A stretch of 64,000 bases of DNA from Poseidonibacter ostreae (GTDB lineage: Bacteria > Campylobacterota > Campylobacteria > Campylobacterales > Arcobacteraceae). Location of the stretch: positions 1-64,000 of the forward strand of contig NZ_WFKI01000003.1 of NCBI RefSeq assembly GCF_009208055.1. The letters run 5' to 3'. The first letter of the stretch is position 1, and the number at the start of each line of letters is the position of its first letter. The notes under the pieces were generated by a model. It saw only the letters and a list, made by a program, of their open reading frames with translations, was not told the DNA's origin and did not search any database. Shown here piece after piece: positions 44,290 through 52,833 of this stretch. The position numbers were made by a program, and so were the translations under genes.

Positions 44290-45408
44290 ATGGCAATTAA
44301 TACATCTGAATTTATCAATAAAGTAGACATAGGTCTAAAGGCAAATAAAGAATTTACTAGGTTCTATGCTAGATTTAAACTTGAGGGAAAAGTAGTTCAA
44401 AGGGTATTTAACTTTATAGATAAGAATTGGGATAAAAGAACAAGAGTAAGTAAAGCTAAAATAAGTCTTCATGAACTAAAAGAATCCGAACAAACTCTTT
44501 CTGATTCTATTACACTTGACAAAATATCAGAACTTTATTTTGATTCTAGGGAGGCATCTAATTGGACAACTGAATTAAAGAAAATTTATACAATACATAT
44601 AAAGAAGCCTTTAGGGAAAAAGAAAACTAAAGATATCAAGCGACTACATCTTGATAAATTGATTTCAGAATTAAGAAAAAGTGGTAAATCTCCTCAAAAT
44701 ACAAATGGATGTAGTCCTAGAACAATTAAAAAAATAATAGTTGAGTGTTTAAAGCCTATATTACAGTATGCTGTGGATAACGATGTATTAAATAAACTCC
44801 CAAAGTTTCCCGAGATTAAACTTAACAGAGAAAAGAAAAGAGTAGAAGATGCATTAAACAAACTTACTTTGTTATTTAAAACAATCAATCAACTTTATGA
44901 AGATGATCCTTTCTATAGGGCATTATTTTTATTCGCGCTATATGGTAGACGATGGAATGAAATAAGAACAATCGAATGGAAGGATATTGATTTAGCTAAT
45001 AATAGCTATGTAATTAGAGCTGAAAATAATAAGATAAATATAGATCAATTTTATGATCTTCCTAAGCCAATAAAAAAAGTATTAGAACTACAAATGTCTG
45101 ATAAGAATGAGCTTGTATTTAAATCACCCATTACATGTAGAGAACTTAGTTCTCCAAAAACACAAATTGCTAAGATAAGAAAAGAATCAAATATACCGGA
45201 GCTAACAATGCATTACTTCAGACATATATTTGTTTCAGCAATATCAACATCAGAGCACATTTCAAGTACAATGCTATCTGCTTCTTTAGGTCATACAAGC
45301 CTTGAAACAGTAAATAAACACTATTTATCAGTGGATCATCAAAAGTCTAGTGAAAATGTTAATCAAGTTGTAGATACAATATTATTAGGAGAAAATAATG
45401 CTAAATGA
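44290..45408 (+). CDS. int: Tyrosine recombinase (integrase)
   Basis: Integrase of the element, 372 residues. It has an N-terminal arm-binding region, a core-binding domain, and the catalytic domain from about 190: first Arg in ALYGRRWNEIRTIEW, HxxR box in MHYFRHIFVS, the last His in LGHTSLETVNKHYL and the nucleophile Tyr in KHYL. It starts 23 bases after the repeat arms and overlaps the following Xis-like gene by 11 bases. It recombines the 45-bp att core in tRNA-Arg. Confidence 0.94.
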   Translation: MAINTSEFINKVDIGLKANKEFTRFYARFKLEGKVVQRVFNFIDKNWDKRTRVSKAKISLHELKESEQTLSDSITLDKISELYFDSREASNWTTELKKIYTIHIKKPLGKKKTKDIKRLHLDKLISELRKSGKSPQNTNGCSPRTIKKIIVECLKPILQYAVDNDVLNKLPKFPEIKLNREKKRVEDALNKLTLLFKTINQLYEDDPFYRALFLFALYGRRWNEIRTIEWKDIDLANNSYVIRAENNKINIDQFYDLPKPIKKVLELQMSDKNELVFKSPITCRELSSPKTQIAKIRKESNIPELTMHYFRHIFVSAISTSEHISSTMLSASLGHTSLETVNKHYLSVDHQKSSENVNQVVDTILLGENNAK

Positions 45409-45784
45409 TATATTGGATCTAAAACGAGAATATAAACTACCAAAAGCCAAAACAAAACTTGATGAATTATTTGATGTAATGAAATCCCAAGAAGAGTTGG
45501 AATATTGGTATGCACATTATACTTGCTATCCATATAGATCCCTAAACCCTATTAGGATTGACTTATATTCAAATGTACTTAGTATGGTTAATACTTCACT
45601 CGAAAGTAAATGGCTTAACCCAGAGCAACTTCATGAAGAGTATGGGTTTAGCAAATCCTGGCAAGCAAAAGCTAGAATGTCAGATTCAAAATATAAACTT
45701 CCATTCTACAAAATTGCAGGTAAATTTATTAAGTACAAAAGATCAGAAATTGAAGAATGGATTGAATCACATAAGATGAGGTAA
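45398..45784 (+). CDS. Excisionase-like winged-helix protein
   Basis: A 128-residue protein whose last 55 residues form an AlpA/MerR-type DNA-binding domain (WLNPEQLHEEYGFSKSWQAKARM, then FYKIAGKFIKYKRSEIEEWIES). Such proteins direct integrases to excise or regulate the element. The N-terminal half is unrecognised and acidic. It overlaps the integrase gene and ends 6 bases before the ATPase gene, a typical int-xis-rep layout. Confidence 0.72.
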   Translation: MLNDILDLKREYKLPKAKTKLDELFDVMKSQEELEYWYAHYTCYPYRSLNPIRIDLYSNVLSMVNTSLESKWLNPEQLHEEYGFSKSWQAKARMSDSKYKLPFYKIAGKFIKYKRSEIEEWIESHKMR

Positions 45785-45789
45785 CTTAG

Positions 45790-47436
45790 ATGAGTAAATT
45801 AAAAGAAGATGATTTATGGGATAAGCTCCAAAGAGACATATTAGATAATTTTCCAGAAACATACGCTGCCAATATCCAATTAATTAAAGATATATTGTCT
45901 TATAAAAAAATGGTACATCCTTCAGCTGTTGTAACTAGTTATTTTACAATTGTAAGTGGTCTAACTGCTGAACATTTCTATACTGAACAAAATAGTTCAA
46001 CTACTCTATACACAATTTCTATTGCTCCTACTGGTTCAGGTAAAGACATTGGAATAAAATCTGTTACTGATGTATTTAATAGTTTAAATTATGACAAAGG
46101 AATTTCTGCAAATGCCTCTAACATACTAACTAGTAAAATCACAAGTGTAGGTGCACTAGACAGAATATTTAAGAAAAATCGTCTTGTGATTCAAATTATT
46201 GATGAATTTGGAGATGCTTTAGGAAAGATGCAAGGTGGTGGTCATGCTGGTGAGTTAACTGCAAAGTTCAAAGAACTATATTCACTTACAGATGGTACAT
46301 ATAAATCAATTAATTATGCTAGTTCAAATAGTGCAAGTAACGATAAAGTAGTTAGAGACTACCCATGTTTTATATTAAGTGGTATTACAACTAAAGTACA
46401 GCTGCTATCAAGATTAAAAAAAGAGATGCTTCACGATGGATTTTTAAATAGATTTATTATTTTAGAGGGTACAGGATTTAAACCTTATATTACTCACAAA
46501 GATAGTTCTTCAGACAGAAAAGAGTTTCAAGACATATTTGACTTCTATGAAAAGGTAAATGAGTTTGAAAATACAAATATACCTATGTCAAAGATAGCTC
46601 AAGATTACTATTGGAATGTAATAGGAGATCCATATTCTGAAGGTACAGAGATAAATATATTCTGTAAAGAAAATGATGAAGACTTTGAAACAAACTCTTC
46701 TATCTCAAATAGATGGAGAGAAAACGCATTAAGACTTGCAACTGCTATTACTGCTTATGAGTTTGGAGTAACTAATACTAAAGAAGATGTACAGAAATTC
46801 CAAAAAGAATCCCTTAAAAAGAATGAGTTAAAAGCTGAACTATCTGCACTTGCTAATAGGGAACTAAATGATGAAGGTACAAATCTAGTTAATATTATGA
46901 AAGAAGAGTTTATAGTTAATCTTGTAGGAGAGAATCCAACTAAAGAAGATTATGAATGGGCAAAAGAAGAAATTGAAAACAGGAATGATTTTAAATTAAC
47001 TGAGAGTTTACAGCCTATTTTTACTAAAGGTTTAAAAAATAGACCAAAGTCACAAAGAGAATCAACCAAGGAAGCAGAACTAATAGATGAAGTTGAATCA
47101 AGTGAAAAGTCACTCTTAGAAGTAGAGCTTGACATATTAAAATGGTCATATGAATTCATAAAAAAAGAGAGTATAAAGTTTTATGATGTCTTCCATGATG
47201 AAGTGGAAGAGACTAAGTACTCTGAGAATAAAAGAAAAGCAATTGAATGGCTAAAGAAAAATCACATTGATACTACTACTTGGCATAAGCTAAGTGATCT
47301 AGCAAGAAGTTCTAGACCATTTAAAAACATTAAATCTAATGAAAGACAAATACTTCTTAAAGATTTAGTAGAATCAGAAATACTAATTGAATCTAAAAAT
47401 GAAGGTTCTACTCTTTACCAATACAAAACCAATTAG
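45790..47436 (+). CDS. DUF3987-like P-loop ATPase, probable replication protein
   Basis: A 548-residue protein with an ATPase core: Walker A APTGSGKDIG (about residue 78) and Walker B IQIIDEFGD (about 139), followed by ILSGITTKVQLL and DGFLNRFIIL. It resembles the DUF3987/YfjI-type proteins found beside integrases and primases in plasmids and islands. A long acidic helical region (about 330-460) and a C-terminal winged-helix-like segment follow. It lacks a recognisable primase domain, so the replication role is inferred. Confidence 0.65.
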   Translation: MSKLKEDDLWDKLQRDILDNFPETYAANIQLIKDILSYKKMVHPSAVVTSYFTIVSGLTAEHFYTEQNSSTTLYTISIAPTGSGKDIGIKSVTDVFNSLNYDKGISANASNILTSKITSVGALDRIFKKNRLVIQIIDEFGDALGKMQGGGHAGELTAKFKELYSLTDGTYKSINYASSNSASNDKVVRDYPCFILSGITTKVQLLSRLKKEMLHDGFLNRFIILEGTGFKPYITHKDSSSDRKEFQDIFDFYEKVNEFENTNIPMSKIAQDYYWNVIGDPYSEGTEINIFCKENDEDFETNSSISNRWRENALRLATAITAYEFGVTNTKEDVQKFQKESLKKNELKAELSALANRELNDEGTNLVNIMKEEFIVNLVGENPTKEDYEWAKEEIENRNDFKLTESLQPIFTKGLKNRPKSQRESTKEAELIDEVESSEKSLLEVELDILKWSYEFIKKESIKFYDVFHDEVEETKYSENKRKAIEWLKKNHIDTTTWHKLSDLARSSRPFKNIKSNERQILLKDLVESEILIESKNEGSTLYQYKTN

Positions 47437-47515
47437 ACAATCTAAACTATTTTGGAACTATCTAGCCCTCTAGCGGGTGCTTCAGTATATAAGTAATAGT
47501 TTATGTCTAATTTGT

Positions 47516-48106
47516 CTAACTATCTAGTGTACTTTCTACCTTATCTATAACAGCTTGATACTCTTTTATTTCATCATCACTCATAGAAGTTACATCTCCA
47601 TCCATAATGTTCTTACCTTTTTTCTTTTTCCATTTATTGACTAAAGCAGTTTCTAAAGCTTTTGCTCTTTCAGCATTTTCAATTTTATTTATAAATTTTC
47701 TTAGATCTTCATTATTCTTAACTGCTTCATGTAAGGCAATTATTTTTTTATGGTAACCAACCATATAGTAACTAGCATCTATAACTACAACCTTTCGAGT
47801 ACTATTCTTGATTAATATTTTTTTATTTGTGAGTTTAGAAATTACAGTGTTAATAGTTTGTTCTGTTTTCATTCCAGTAATATCTAAAAGCTTTTGCATC
47901 TTAACTTCAAGGTCTACATAATTATGTTTAGCTACATCTGTAAGAGCAATAAGTACTTTTAATTCAGGATGACTTAATTCACAAAGTTCTTTAGCTTTTG
48001 AGGTTGTAAAGTTACTAAGTGATGCAGTTGCAGAACCTTCTAATGCTTCTGATATACGTTCGATTAAAGCTTTATGTCTTTTTATTAAGTGGTATATTCT
48101 ATTCAT
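47516..48106 (-). CDS. RepL-like winged-helix replication/regulator protein
   Basis: A 196-residue protein on the minus strand. Its middle (about 70-125) has a winged-helix pattern resembling plasmid RepL proteins: LEVKMQKLLDITGMKTEQTI then NTVISKLTNKKILIKN, then an aliphatic VVVIDASYYMVG. The N-terminal part is helical, the C-terminal 60 residues charged. AAAGGAT precedes the ATG. It could start replication of an excised circle or control the adjacent structured DNA at 48107-48500. Only weakly recognised. Confidence 0.5.
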   Translation of the reverse strand: MNRIYHLIKRHKALIERISEALEGSATASLSNFTTSKAKELCELSHPELKVLIALTDVAKHNYVDLEVKMQKLLDITGMKTEQTINTVISKLTNKKILIKNSTRKVVVIDASYYMVGYHKKIIALHEAVKNNEDLRKFINKIENAERAKALETALVNKWKKKKGKNIMDGDVTSMSDDEIKEYQAVIDKVESTLDS

Positions 48107-48481
48107 TCCAATCCTTTCTATCTACATCAATTATATCTAAAATATCCTATTAGAGTATTTACTATCTCTGTAGGTACCATACATTGGCTATAGTACATTA
48201 TTGACCTATATTAATAAGCCCTAGAGGCGCTTGAACGACCTTAGTTAAATACCATAGTAAGTAACCCAACCACTACCCATTAAGAAGACGTACCACTTAG
48301 AAGACTGACTACCTTTTGGCGAAGTCCACAAGTAAACGAAGCGAAGCGTAGTGCACGCAGTGAGACTTTAAGCCATAAAGGTAGGAAGGATGACAAGTGG
48401 GGGAAAGTCTTCTCTAATATGCCATGCTTACTTGCAAGAAATAAAAAAGAAAATAAGGGTACCTTTAGAGTACTTTTAAAT
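48107..48481. other. Structured non-coding region, candidate replication or transfer origin
   Basis: No gene is seen in these 375 bases. A strong nested inverted repeat (48309-48384) pairs CTACCTTT with AAAGGTAG, TGGC with GCCA, and AAGTC with GACTT. Outside it, AGAAGACT (48299-48306) pairs with AGTCTTCT (48405-48412) and CCACTT (48293-48298) with AAGTGG (48395-48400) in crossed order. A 17-base imperfect direct repeat (around TTAAGAAGACG, 48281-48310) precedes it. It lies next to the RepL-like gene. Confidence 0.6.
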
Positions 48482-48643
48482 ATAAATACTTTACCAGATA
48501 CTAATTTATGATATAATGCTTTATTTAGTAAAGTTTATACATAAACTAATAATTAGTAAGAACATTATTTATAAATACTTTTATACACATAATAGTTAAA
48601 TTTGACAATTATTTGACATTAGCTTGGTAAAATATTTTTTGCA
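48482..48643 (+). repeat. Duplicated leader, copy 1 (upstream of micro-protein and Wzz-like gene)
   Basis: About 160 bases similar to 50305-50461. Shared parts: TTTACC and TATAAT boxes with a 16-base spacer, a CTTTATTTAGTAAAG palindrome, and near the end TTGACAATTATTTGACATTA (two TTGACA in tandem) followed by AGCTTGGTAAAAT. Likely two promoters or a regulated one. Confidence 0.75.
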
Positions 48644-48704
48644 TAAAAAAGAATAATTTCAGAAGCTTTACTTTAGAAGAATTAAAATCAAACATAGGAA
48701 AATT

Positions 48705-48800
48705 ATGAATAAAAGAATTAAATATTATGGTGTTGCATCACTTCTCTCATTTATATTACTAACTTATTCAGTTAGCTATTTATTAGAGGTGGCCAAATAA
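48705..48800 (+). CDS. Micro-protein, 31 residues, single membrane helix
   Basis: Begins ATG 48705 after an AGGAA site and ends TAA at 48798-48800, sharing its last base with the ATG of the Wzz-like gene (TAATG). The product is MNKRIKYYGVASLL followed by hydrophobic residues to about 27, then EVAK. It is positioned as a translational partner of the Wzz-like protein and is too small for any known family. Confidence 0.6.
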   Translation: MNKRIKYYGVASLLSFILLTYSVSYLLEVAK

Positions 48801-50002
48801 TGAATGATAATAATGAAAAAGGCTTAATACAAGAAGATGAAATAGATTTAAGAGAATTATTTCTTAATATATGGGAACAAAAGTTATTTATATTTGTATT
48901 TACGACAATCATTACTACATTCAGTATCGTATATGCGTATACGAAAACACCAATTTATGAAGTAACTTCTAATATTCAGATAGGTTATATAGGTGATAAA
49001 GTAATAAAGAATAGTGAAGAGATAGTAAGAAATACTGAAGCTTATTTTGAATCAATAGATTTGAAAGAAAATAGAAATGAATTTATTTCTGAGCTTTCTA
49101 GTATTACTCAAGCAAAAAAAATCAAGAATTTTATTACTATTAAAACTGAAGCAACTTCTAATGAAAAAGCTTTAAAAAAAAATCAAGAAGTACTTTCCTA
49201 TATTCAAAACTTAAACAAACAAAAGATTGCACAATATAAAACTGACATCAATAATAAGATAAAAAATGATAGAAAAGATATTACTAATCTTAATAATTTA
49301 GAAAAAATTAATCTTCAATATGAGATAAATAAAATCAAGACTCAGAAAATTAAACTGCTCAGTGAAAAAATTGATAGATTAAAATCACAAGATATTAAAA
49401 GAATTGATAACCAAATTAAATTTTATCAAGATAATAAAATCAAACAAATCAATTCGAAGATAATATTCAATCAAGAAAACTTGAACACATATAATAAGAA
49501 TGTAAATAAAATCTACTCTGAAATAAAAGACTCAAGTAACAGTACTCTTCTAACTGTGTCTTCACTACAAATGACAAATTATCAAAATTTAATTTTAAAT
49601 GCTCAAAATAAAATAGAAGATTTAAAACTAGAGAAAAAGAAAATTCTATTGCAGACATTAAAAGATTTAGAACTTAAGAAAAAAAATATTTATGAAATAG
49701 ATATAAAAAATTTGGAAAGAGAAAAAGCTGATATTAATAATAATGATATAAGAAAACTTGAGTATAAGATGAATGTTGCGATTCCTAATAAAGAATTAGA
49801 CTTATATAATGACATTAAACAATTAGAATTTTTAATATCAGAGGAAAATATCCAAAATTCAAAAATTATTGGTGATTATATGATTTATGATTATCCTATA
49901 AAACCAAAAAAGAAATTAATAGTTGTAGTAGGATTTACAACAGCATTAATAGTATCTATTTTCTTATCATTACTTATTTCATTTGTAAGAAATAAAAATT
50001 AA
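48800..50002 (+). CDS. Wzz-like polysaccharide chain-length protein
   Basis: A 400-residue inner-membrane protein of the Wzz/PCP type: acidic N-terminus with EIDLRELFLNIWEQK, membrane helix (about 31-50), a long Lys/Glu/Asn coiled coil (about 90-345), and a second helix at the C-terminus (about 375-395) after a PIKPKKK motif. The proline-rich motif before TM2 is the family's mark. Found as element cargo without polysaccharide synthesis genes, it may alter host O-antigen or phage reception. A GAGGTGG site overlaps the end of the micro-protein gene. Confidence 0.75.
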   Translation: MNDNNEKGLIQEDEIDLRELFLNIWEQKLFIFVFTTIITTFSIVYAYTKTPIYEVTSNIQIGYIGDKVIKNSEEIVRNTEAYFESIDLKENRNEFISELSSITQAKKIKNFITIKTEATSNEKALKKNQEVLSYIQNLNKQKIAQYKTDINNKIKNDRKDITNLNNLEKINLQYEINKIKTQKIKLLSEKIDRLKSQDIKRIDNQIKFYQDNKIKQINSKIIFNQENLNTYNKNVNKIYSEIKDSSNSTLLTVSSLQMTNYQNLILNAQNKIEDLKLEKKKILLQTLKDLELKKKNIYEIDIKNLEREKADINNNDIRKLEYKMNVAIPNKELDLYNDIKQLEFLISEENIQNSKIIGDYMIYDYPIKPKKKLIVVVGFTTALIVSIFLSLLISFVRNKN

Positions 50003-50304
50003 TCAGTTAAAATAAATGAAATAAGAATCATTGTTATTAGAAAGAATATAATTGTTGGTCTGGAAAATTAGTATATATTGCATATATTAAAAAAACTTAT
50101 TCTCTTTGATCCAAGAGTTCTAGGTATTATATTCCTAGATTTGTACTTACTAGTATCTTACAAAGCTCAGGCTCGCCGAAGGCTCACCATTCACTTTGCA
50201 ACTCAAGGACTTTTCAGTCCTTAAGAATCCATGAACCCAGGGTATAGGAAGGGGTTCCCCTTCCTTCCTGGACCACACCTTCCCCTTTCTAGGTTAGGTA
50301 CAGG
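50003..50304. other. Non-coding region with palindromes between the cargo units
   Basis: No gene is seen. It contains a 7-bp hairpin (AAGGACT/AGTCCTT, 50205-50222) and a 20-base palindrome, AGGAAGGGGTTCCCCTTCCT, at 50246-50265. It is locally richer in GC than the rest of the element. Function unknown. Confidence 0.55.
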
Positions 50305-50461
50305 TAAATACTTTACAAGGTACTAACCTGTCCTATAAAGCTTTATTTAGTACAGTTTATACATACACAACTATATTTATATTAGTCATATTCTTACATA
50401 CTTGTACACACATAATAATTTAACTTGACAATTATTTGACATTAGCTTGATAGAATATATC
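50305..50461 (+). repeat. Duplicated leader, copy 2 (upstream of the lipoprotein gene)
   Basis: Second copy of the 48482-48643 leader. It has TTTACA and TATAAA boxes with the same 16-base spacer, the CTTTATTTAGTACAG stretch, and again TTGACAATTATTTGACATTA then AGCTTGATAGAAT. It places the lipoprotein under the same control as the Wzz-like unit. Confidence 0.75.
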
Positions 50462-50488
50462 ATGGAAATAACAATAAAAGGAATACAT

Positions 50489-51361
50489 ATGAAAAAATAC
50501 AAACTGATTTTATCTTTAGTTATAGCTTCAATATTTATTACAGGATGTGGACCAAAACCTATTTCAGTACCTAAGGAAAACGTAAATATTAATGACTATA
50601 AAAAAATAAAAATAAATGAAAATAACAATGTAAATTTGATCATATACGCAAATCGTGCTGGAATTGAACCTGTAGAAATAAGAATAGATAATAAGATTGT
50701 TCAAAAAATGTCTCCATACACATATTCATATCATGAAATAGAAAAAGGTTTTCATTGGATTGCAGTGAATGGTACAGAGAATAATGATTTTTTATGTACA
50801 AATTTTTCAAAAGATAAGCACATTATTAAGATTGATGCAGGAATCGGTTTATTTGACGCAAGGTTTAAGATAGTTGAAAAACTAGAAATAGATGATATTG
50901 ATGAAGAAATTAGACAAATAGTACAACGAAATAAGTATGTAGAAAAATTTTCAGACTTTGAAGATTTTCAGAAAATTACAATTACTAGTGATTCTAAAAA
51001 TGAAAAAATGGTTAGTCTTATCTCAAAGATAAAAAACAATCTTGAAAAATTAGGCTCAATAAATAGTGAAAAAGATGATTTAATAATTAAAGTATCATTA
51101 GTAAATTTCAAAGATGGAAATATGTTTGGTAGATATTTTTTTGGTGGGCTAGAAGAATCAAAAAAATATGCTGATTCACTTAGTGTAAAAGTACAAACAT
51201 ATTCAAAAGGTAAATTAATAGATACTTTTTTTAGCTCTAAAGAAATTTATGGTGGAGTATTTGGTGGAGCTACTTCAGGAATGCTAGATGATTTATCAAC
51301 TGAAATAAGTACTTATATTTCATGCAAATTTTATAAAGTTCCCTATCCTGTAAAAAAATAA
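50489..51361 (+). CDS. Lipoprotein of unknown function, element cargo
   Basis: A 290-residue lipoprotein. I start at ATG 50489 (AAAAGGA site, 6-base spacing), giving a signal peptide MKKYKLILSLVIASIF with lipobox ITGC. The mature part starts with a proline-rich GPKPISVPKEN then a beta-rich domain (IYANRAGIEPVEIRIDNK), and the C-terminal half resembles the DUF4410-type exported domain with SDSKNEKMVSLISKIKNNLE and DLIIKVSLVNF. It shares its leader with the Wzz-like unit, so the two may act together at the envelope. No family is certain. Confidence 0.65.
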   Translation: MKKYKLILSLVIASIFITGCGPKPISVPKENVNINDYKKIKINENNNVNLIIYANRAGIEPVEIRIDNKIVQKMSPYTYSYHEIEKGFHWIAVNGTENNDFLCTNFSKDKHIIKIDAGIGLFDARFKIVEKLEIDDIDEEIRQIVQRNKYVEKFSDFEDFQKITITSDSKNEKMVSLISKIKNNLEKLGSINSEKDDLIIKVSLVNFKDGNMFGRYFFGGLEESKKYADSLSVKVQTYSKGKLIDTFFSSKEIYGGVFGGATSGMLDDLSTEISTYISCKFYKVPYPVKK

Positions 51362-51431
51362 AGTTATCTTCTTCTTTACAGGATATTATTATATTTCTGT
51401 ATCAAATTGGCACAAGATTTTAAAATAACTT

Positions 51432-51480
51432 TTATTAGATAATCAAAGGTTCACAAATGAATCATTTGATTATCTAATAA
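51432..51480. repeat. Perfect 16-bp inverted repeat
   Basis: Arms TTATTAGATAATCAAA (51432-51447) and TTTGATTATCTAATAA (51465-51480) around a 17-base loop. It lies between the lipoprotein gene and ardA. It could be a terminator, though no T-run follows, or a binding site. Confidence 0.7.
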
Positions 51481-51703
51481 ATTATAATTTATTAAAATCC
51501 TAAAAATTACTACGCCTCAAGTACATACCTCACAAACAAATAAAATAAAAGACACCCCCTATAGGCTTTCACAGTCCAATGAATTCTAAATTACAACTCT
51601 TTATCTTTTCTAATTACTACTTTAAATCAATGACTATTTTATGAAGAATAAACAACTACTCCGCAATGAGTATAAACTAAAAATAAACATGCAGGAGAAA
51701 AAT
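51481..51703. other. Non-coding stretch before ardA
   Basis: About 220 AT-rich bases with a short GC-richer piece (GACACCCCCTATAGGC, about 51552). No gene, promoter box or structure is recognised apart from a GGAG site before ardA at 51693. Confidence 0.5.
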
Positions 51704-52255
51704 ATGTTAAAAGTGTACATAACTGATTTAAGTTGTTACAACAAAGGTTTTCTTATTGGAGAATGGATCAGTTTACCAATGAGTGATGATGAACTAAGTG
51801 AATCTATTGATAAGATTTTACTAGGCGGTGAAGCAATTTGTGCTATTGAGTATGGTTACGAAAAACATGAAGAGTACTTTATTACAGATTGGGAATGGGA
51901 AGATATTGAGATGTTTAAAATAGAAGAGTATTCAAATGTGTTTACTCTAAATAAACAACTTCAACTAATAGAAGATCAAGCTAGTAATAAACAAAAAGAA
52001 ATAGCATTCTTGCTTAATGAAGGCTATGCAAATAATGTAGAAGATGCTCTATGTAAAGTTGATGATGTAATAGTTTATGAAAATCAATCAATGAAAGATA
52101 TTGCATTTAATCTTATGGATGAGTTATATGGTGTTGATTATAAACTTCCTCCAATAATTGCTAATAATATAGATTATGATGGTATTGCTTATGAACTAGA
52201 AATTAGCGGAAACTACACTATTGTACTTGATGATATTATTGAGTACATAGGATAA
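51704..52255 (+). CDS. ardA: ArdA-family anti-restriction protein
   Basis: DNA-mimic protein that blocks host type I restriction enzymes so that incoming elements survive. I start at ATG 51704 (GGAG at 51693-51696) with MLKVYITDL. The family pattern VYITDLSCYNKGFLIGEWISL, SDDELSESIDKIL and the C-terminal block NNIDYDGIAYELEISGNYTIV are present. The 183-residue product is strongly acidic, as expected for a DNA mimic. It is a common entry gene of conjugative or mobilisable elements. Confidence 0.88.
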   Translation: MLKVYITDLSCYNKGFLIGEWISLPMSDDELSESIDKILLGGEAICAIEYGYEKHEEYFITDWEWEDIEMFKIEEYSNVFTLNKQLQLIEDQASNKQKEIAFLLNEGYANNVEDALCKVDDVIVYENQSMKDIAFNLMDELYGVDYKLPPIIANNIDYDGIAYELEISGNYTIVLDDIIEYIG

Positions 52256-52431
52256 TCTATTAATCTAACTTTTAAACCTATTTGTTAAAACAAATTCATA
52301 TTTAACATTTTACTACCATTACTATTCTTACTAATATTACTACTTTGTATGAGTAAGACATAAAAAACCAACTACTGTTGCCACTGTTAAAACAAGCCAA
52401 ACAATTATCCCAAATACAGGAGAATAAAGTC

Positions 52432-52668
52432 ATGTCAAAAATTAAAGATCAGATCTTAAAAGATCAAGAGATACAAATGCAGAATTATTCCGAGTTTATG
52501 GAAAAGGTTTATGATGTATTACAAACAGAACCTAGATTAAATGAGAATGATATTGAAAAAATGGAACAAAGCTATTGCAGTAGCTTAAGTCCCAAAGTTA
52601 ATAAAACTTCTAGAATTGTATCAAGTAAGAGTTCAAATACAGCTAAAGCTATTAAGGATGTAGCATGA
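52432..52668 (+). CDS. Small protein of unknown function
   Basis: A 78-residue protein starting at ATG 52432 after an AGGAG site with 9-base spacing, better than an upstream in-frame ATG without one. The sequence is Gln/Glu/Ser-rich with a helical first half (QIQNYSEFMEKVYDVLQ-like) and a Ser-rich tail ending KAIKDVA. No family is recognised. The stop overlaps the start of the next small gene (ATGA), so it is translationally coupled. Confidence 0.6.
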   Translation: MSKIKDQILKDQEIQMQNYSEFMEKVYDVLQTEPRLNENDIEKMEQSYCSSLSPKVNKTSRIVSSKSSNTAKAIKDVA

Positions 52669-52832
52669 GAGTAATAAATAAAAAAGAATTAGAAGATAGG
52701 AATTCTAACATTCTTATAAAGCTATTTAAACTAAGTAAAGATGGTAATACAAAGGTATCAAACTACTGCAATAGGTATTTTAAACCTATATGTGTAAACA
52801 ATCCAGATTATAAAAAACAAACAGGAGCATAA
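52665..52832 (+). CDS. Small basic protein, 55 residues
   Basis: Starts ATG 52665, overlapping the stop of the preceding gene, with an AAGGAT site inside that gene. The product is basic: a Lys/Glu helix (RVINKKELEDRN) followed by a Cys/Tyr-containing strand (VSNYCNRYF) and a charged tail. No known family. The next gene begins 1 base after its stop, so it is part of the same run. Confidence 0.55.
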   Translation: MRVINKKELEDRNSNILIKLFKLSKDGNTKVSNYCNRYFKPICVNNPDYKKQTGA

Positions 52833-52833
52833 C

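Noticed and set aside
48290..48420. An insertion sequence end or transposon terminal repeat
   Set aside because: There is no transposase and no target duplication; the arms are nested around a small centre.
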